Shown piece by piece: positions 62,101 through 64,000 of a stretch of DNA of 64,000 nucleotides; the stretch's first letter is position 1, and each line of letters starts with the position of its first letter. Location of the stretch: the NCBI GenBank assembly GCA_030425385.1, contig JAUIAH010000006.1, positions 1-64,000 on the forward strand, in the 5' to 3' direction. Source of the stretch: Verrucomicrobiia bacterium. GTDB taxonomy: Bacteria > Verrucomicrobiota > Verrucomicrobiia > Verrucomicrobiales > DEV007. The notes under the pieces are model-generated. The model was not told where the DNA came from and searched no databases. It saw nothing but the letters and a program-made list of their open reading frames with translations. Position numbers and translations under genes: made by a program.

Positions 62101-64000
62101 GCAATATCTTCCAAAGGAACCTCAGCATCCAATGCCACAAACTCAAGGGTATCCAAGAAGGCATCACCGTTTGCCGCTCGCAAACGAATCGGCTGATCAC
62201 TAGCGATGAACTGACGCACCTGAAACCAAGAATCGTTGGCGGGGACAGCGATTTGTGTGAAACGTTCTCCTTCCGTCCATAAGTCCAAATGCTGGCCACG
62301 GAGACGAAAGTTCATCCAGCCCTGTTGGATGGGGGGCACGAGGCTCACGGTGGAGGATGAAGAGGAGACTAACAGGGCATCGCCACCCTCCGCTGATTCA
62401 TCTTCTATTCGTTGGGCAAGGGTGCTGCCGTAGGATGCTATCGGGATATCGGCTCCTTCTAAAGATGCCGTCATGGGAAAGCCCGACGAGTAATTGACCT
62501 TAAAGTTGACAATTGATGCGGCGGGCCAACGAGGGCTTGTCACTGGATCATGCCTAATGTTTCCTTGGAATTCAAATTGAAGAACGTGTTCTCCTGTCGG
62601 GACTCTGATGTGCGCTTTCCTCCATGGAATTCCATCTTCCGTAGGAGCCTCCATCAATGGTTGATGATCAAGAGCGACGTGAAGGGTTCCTGAGCGAACT
62701 TGATAACCAAACGTCACCAGAGCGGGCCCCGTAATGGTGGTCGTCGTGCGTGCCAGGTTCTCCGCATTCGTTTCGGTAGCGATCAAGGCTCCGTCCCCAG
62801 GGTCAGTGCCCCCGTACCATGTCCATATCCCTTGATCCGCCTCGGCCGTCCATTCCAAGAGCATACCGAACGCATTCCGACTATCCCCGCGAATCAATTG
62901 TGAAAACCGATCGATCCATCTGGATCCGTGACTGGAGTGAAGCGAGAAATCCCATGCGATCAAATAGTGATACCGTTTCCACTCGAGGGAAGTCGACGAA
63001 AGCTCCCAATAGCGCACGAGGACGTTCGGATCAGTGTCAGCGTGAAACGAACTTCCAGGTGAGAGGTAAAGGGAGTCCTCACCATCATGTGAGGGGCTTT
63101 GCACGAGCTGAGCGCCGACGTTTGAGTAGACGACTCGATCGCTTTGATCCAGAGCCTCAGCGATAGGTGAGTTAGGACCAATAGTGAACGAGTCCAATGA
63201 CAACGATGAGATCGTGCTAGGCAAGAATTCTACCACAGTACAGGCACCGGAGATCGTCTTGGTGTATGAACCCCATTGGCCTCTCTTAGGCAGGTGGTGC
63301 TTCCCTGAATTTGTGCGTAGCGCTCCTTGCCCCTTCCAAGAAAAGCTAAGCGTCCGGTTCTGATCTGGAGTGTCGGATTCGGGCACATAGATGAGCAGGC
63401 TTGCCTCATCCAACCCATTGCTTCTTGGCAAATAGACGAAATCTGGATGCGCGGGAGTCATTGGAAAGGCGATGGCTGAAGGCGAAGTGAATGACTCCAC
63501 CGTATAGTGGCTGTCTAAAGCTTCTGCCAGGGAGGACGTATTCGAAGCGCTTGAGAACCCCGTGCAATCGACGTGGAAACCGGTGATATTCCCGTAACTC
63601 AGGGTGAGCAACCGCGAATCACTCGATACCGCCACGGAAGCAAATTGCCATGTGTTCGCCTCAGTATCCTCAAATTGCAGAAAGTTCTCCTCCATATTGG
63701 ACGCCTCATCCTCAAGCGTCCATGAGAGCTGAGGTCGGTAGGTTGTCGTAAAGGGAAGTTTCCAGGCAAAGCCGATCGTTCCCGCCTCCCGTAGTCCGAA
63801 GTGAATGGCAGGGGCGTAGTCACCTTCATTCAAATGCAAGCCGTTTCCACTCCAGCCATTGTCATGAGTGAGAAAGTGGTGGTCGTTAAGAGCAATGAAT
63901 GTCATTTCATGAGGATCGAGGCCCAGAGTCTCAAAGTAGAACAGGTCGCCTGGGATCCATTCGATGGCATCTAACAAGAGGGTGCTCGTTCCTAAGGGTG
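59130..64000 (-). CDS. Giant secreted multi-module surface protein, N-terminus outside the window
   Basis: At least 1620 residues are visible; the frame stays open to the right edge, so the N-terminus and signal peptide are missing (the TTG at 63977 is internal). About nine beta-rich modules repeat, with a core like GPGLLRFYWKF, a Trp-containing strand, LPPGEHFIKW and a final Asp-containing strand (AMDRLSFLPSG); linkers carry an ALD-type helix (SLAEALDSHY, PIAEALDQSD). The modules look like jelly-roll carbohydrate-binding domains. The last 140 residues (DFNSNGLSNLVAYAFGLSP, ILNYLRRRDS, FTSDLTNW) form the same tail as the giant protein at 28301. Extracellular attachment or adhesion is inferred. 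Confidence 0.85.
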   Translation of the reverse strand, partial: PLGTSTLLLDAIEWIPGDLFYFETLGLDPHEMTFIALNDHHFLTHDNGWSGNGLHLNEGDYAPAIHFGLREAGTIGFAWKLPFTTTYRPQLSWTLEDEASNMEENFLQFEDTEANTWQFASVAVSSDSRLLTLSYGNITGFHVDCTGFSSASNTSSLAEALDSHYTVESFTSPSAIAFPMTPAHPDFVYLPRSNGLDEASLLIYVPESDTPDQNRTLSFSWKGQGALRTNSGKHHLPKRGQWGSYTKTISGACTVVEFLPSTISSLSLDSFTIGPNSPIAEALDQSDRVVYSNVGAQLVQSPSHDGEDSLYLSPGSSFHADTDPNVLVRYWELSSTSLEWKRYHYLIAWDFSLHSSHGSRWIDRFSQLIRGDSRNAFGMLLEWTAEADQGIWTWYGGTDPGDGALIATETNAENLARTTTTITGPALVTFGYQVRSGTLHVALDHQPLMEAPTEDGIPWRKAHIRVPTGEHVLQFEFQGNIRHDPVTSPRWPAASIVNFKVNYSSGFPMTASLEGADIPIASYGSTLAQRIEDESAEGGDALLVSSSSSTVSLVPPIQQGWMNFRLRGQHLDLWTEGERFTQIAVPANDSWFQVRQFIASDQPIRLRAANGDAFLDTLEFVALDAEVPLEDIANALLNPNVTFTNDVSQPWKGVIFRSPNETSWSGILSPSLESTLNLSIDGPGNLSFEMGGFHASLSMTINGKPLATFRSTNPNPSISIDLPEGTHEITFTVENLHGGGPMESHFVLERFQWDDTRSALTRNLGISNEILAVYYGPNIPSSQGALPATFLPESILAFELKAPKRVEINYQTQNSAWRVKSIPESLDMVYEAILPISSLDQSETLSMDGFPGWVSLKHRNSDHQEFRDHSLLLHSITLDEHPDLLSARDDPSLNFRTHPELPWTAAATTRAYDGIDEFRSAVSSQGESSWIATDVTGPGLLHFVWESSDWQERGNVSIDGESLGGVSDTLQWETGVLSVPAGTHEIRWASPRLLRLDQVHFEPGPNALATALSTQYPFLLTGSDLDWEATNIGETPAITLKRGRLSGIFTDLDEMGVSFWARSESRLSLTEAFMETVNQLSFGRTWERYIVSPAGTDSSAFHLNVLDWSDDLTIGAFTPLAPPGNPVSWEDSLDLDPAFLLTPGTTSLKGLQSDVAPDSEDLLIWNGISDGSNALESEITGPLEIRFDWRVDRGEISFIVNGNRITSTRSPHWQHIVYALPPGQHLCKWRLGSRGRAMMDSIKVIEESQSLRNGLDIEADIPVIFQASSAFAPYYQSDLERRGSDLVIWPHASSSLIQQFQITVNHLPDTFAAVMTKVLDTNGQSIQDWHAVPRHTHDLRWGPVEPSTSGFTYFDRVQLPTESDLNDALDTILPVQSDSDHPPIVLPSALSEDGMDTLDGKRGFVTSIVHGPGLLRFYWKFDDDHARLIWDVNGIPYQVYGEAFPWTQASLELPPGEHFIKWGSANGSWAMDRLSFLPSGTVPGYDSWAASFAEGLQPSQDFNSNGLSNLVAYAFGLSPIDGDPLDLSTNNGSFLGGLPVGTVITEETGDHLILNYLRRRDSSLSYYPYFTSDLTNWESRFEVREITDLANGWERVELLDASPISTTMPRRFGYVQIEYRKP

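Overview
This looks like chromosomal DNA of a Gram-negative bacterium of the Verrucomicrobiota (PVC group). I place it there on gene content only. There are two giant PVC-type dehydrogenase / cytochrome c fusions, FG-GAP/ASPIC repeat proteins, a sulfatase, long repeat-rich surface proteins ending in a verrucomicrobial-looking C-terminal domain, two TonB receptors and several lipoproteins. G+C is moderately high and coding density is very high. Convergent genes touch or overlap, and almost no start codon has a Shine-Dalgarno sequence. No phage, plasmid or CRISPR feature was seen.

Layout. 1-1200: group II intron debris. The domain V/VI end of one intron is followed by a hairpin, then the 5' part of a second intron with no recognisable reverse transcriptase core, then a tRNA T-arm-like scrap. 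1.2-8.2 kb: an unknown protein, a secreted FG-GAP/dehydrogenase/cytochrome c protein, RlpA, a LysR regulator and a small zinc ribbon. 8.4-16.6 kb: PpiD/SurA-like chaperone, TPR protein, MetG, a membrane protein, a zinc-ribbon membrane protein with an SPFH protein (YdjG/YdjI-like pair), and a sulfatase. 16.8-25.1 kb: NlpC/P60-like peptidase, FolD, CYTH-CHAD protein, an anchored coiled-coil protein, TrpC and a 1200-residue FG-GAP/ASPIC protein. 25.2-36.2 kb: trypsin-like lipoprotein, TonB receptor, giant autotransporter-like protein, and a second cytochrome fusion. 36.3-42.1 kb: SUKH-like protein, a thioredoxin-like gene interrupted by an in-frame TGA at the redox site, initiator tRNA, a secreted S1C protease, an S4 protein and an RlmI-like methyltransferase. 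42.1-48.7 kb: hybrid histidine kinase, a cnrYXH-like anti-sigma / metal sensor / ECF sigma operon and a TonB receptor. 48.7-64 kb: acetyltransferase, tRNA-Val, 5-formyl-THF cyclo-ligase, a double OmpA-domain protein, a paralogous anchored pair, a Nif3-like protein with an unknown partner, aquaporin Z, and a giant repeat protein running off the right edge.

Most interesting points. (1) The gene at 36891-38234 reads as one 447-residue secreted thioredoxin-like protein if its single in-frame TGA is selenocysteine (Trp-Sec-Ala-Gly-Cys). A 6-bp hairpin with a G-containing loop lies 23 nt downstream, as expected of a bacterial SECIS. (2) The CnrX-like sensor keeps all five metal ligands known in CnrX, in a cnrYXH-ordered operon that leads into a TonB receptor rather than an efflux pump. 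(3) The SPFH protein ends in an excisionase-type helix-turn-helix. (4) Two otherwise unrelated giant surface proteins share one C-terminal domain.
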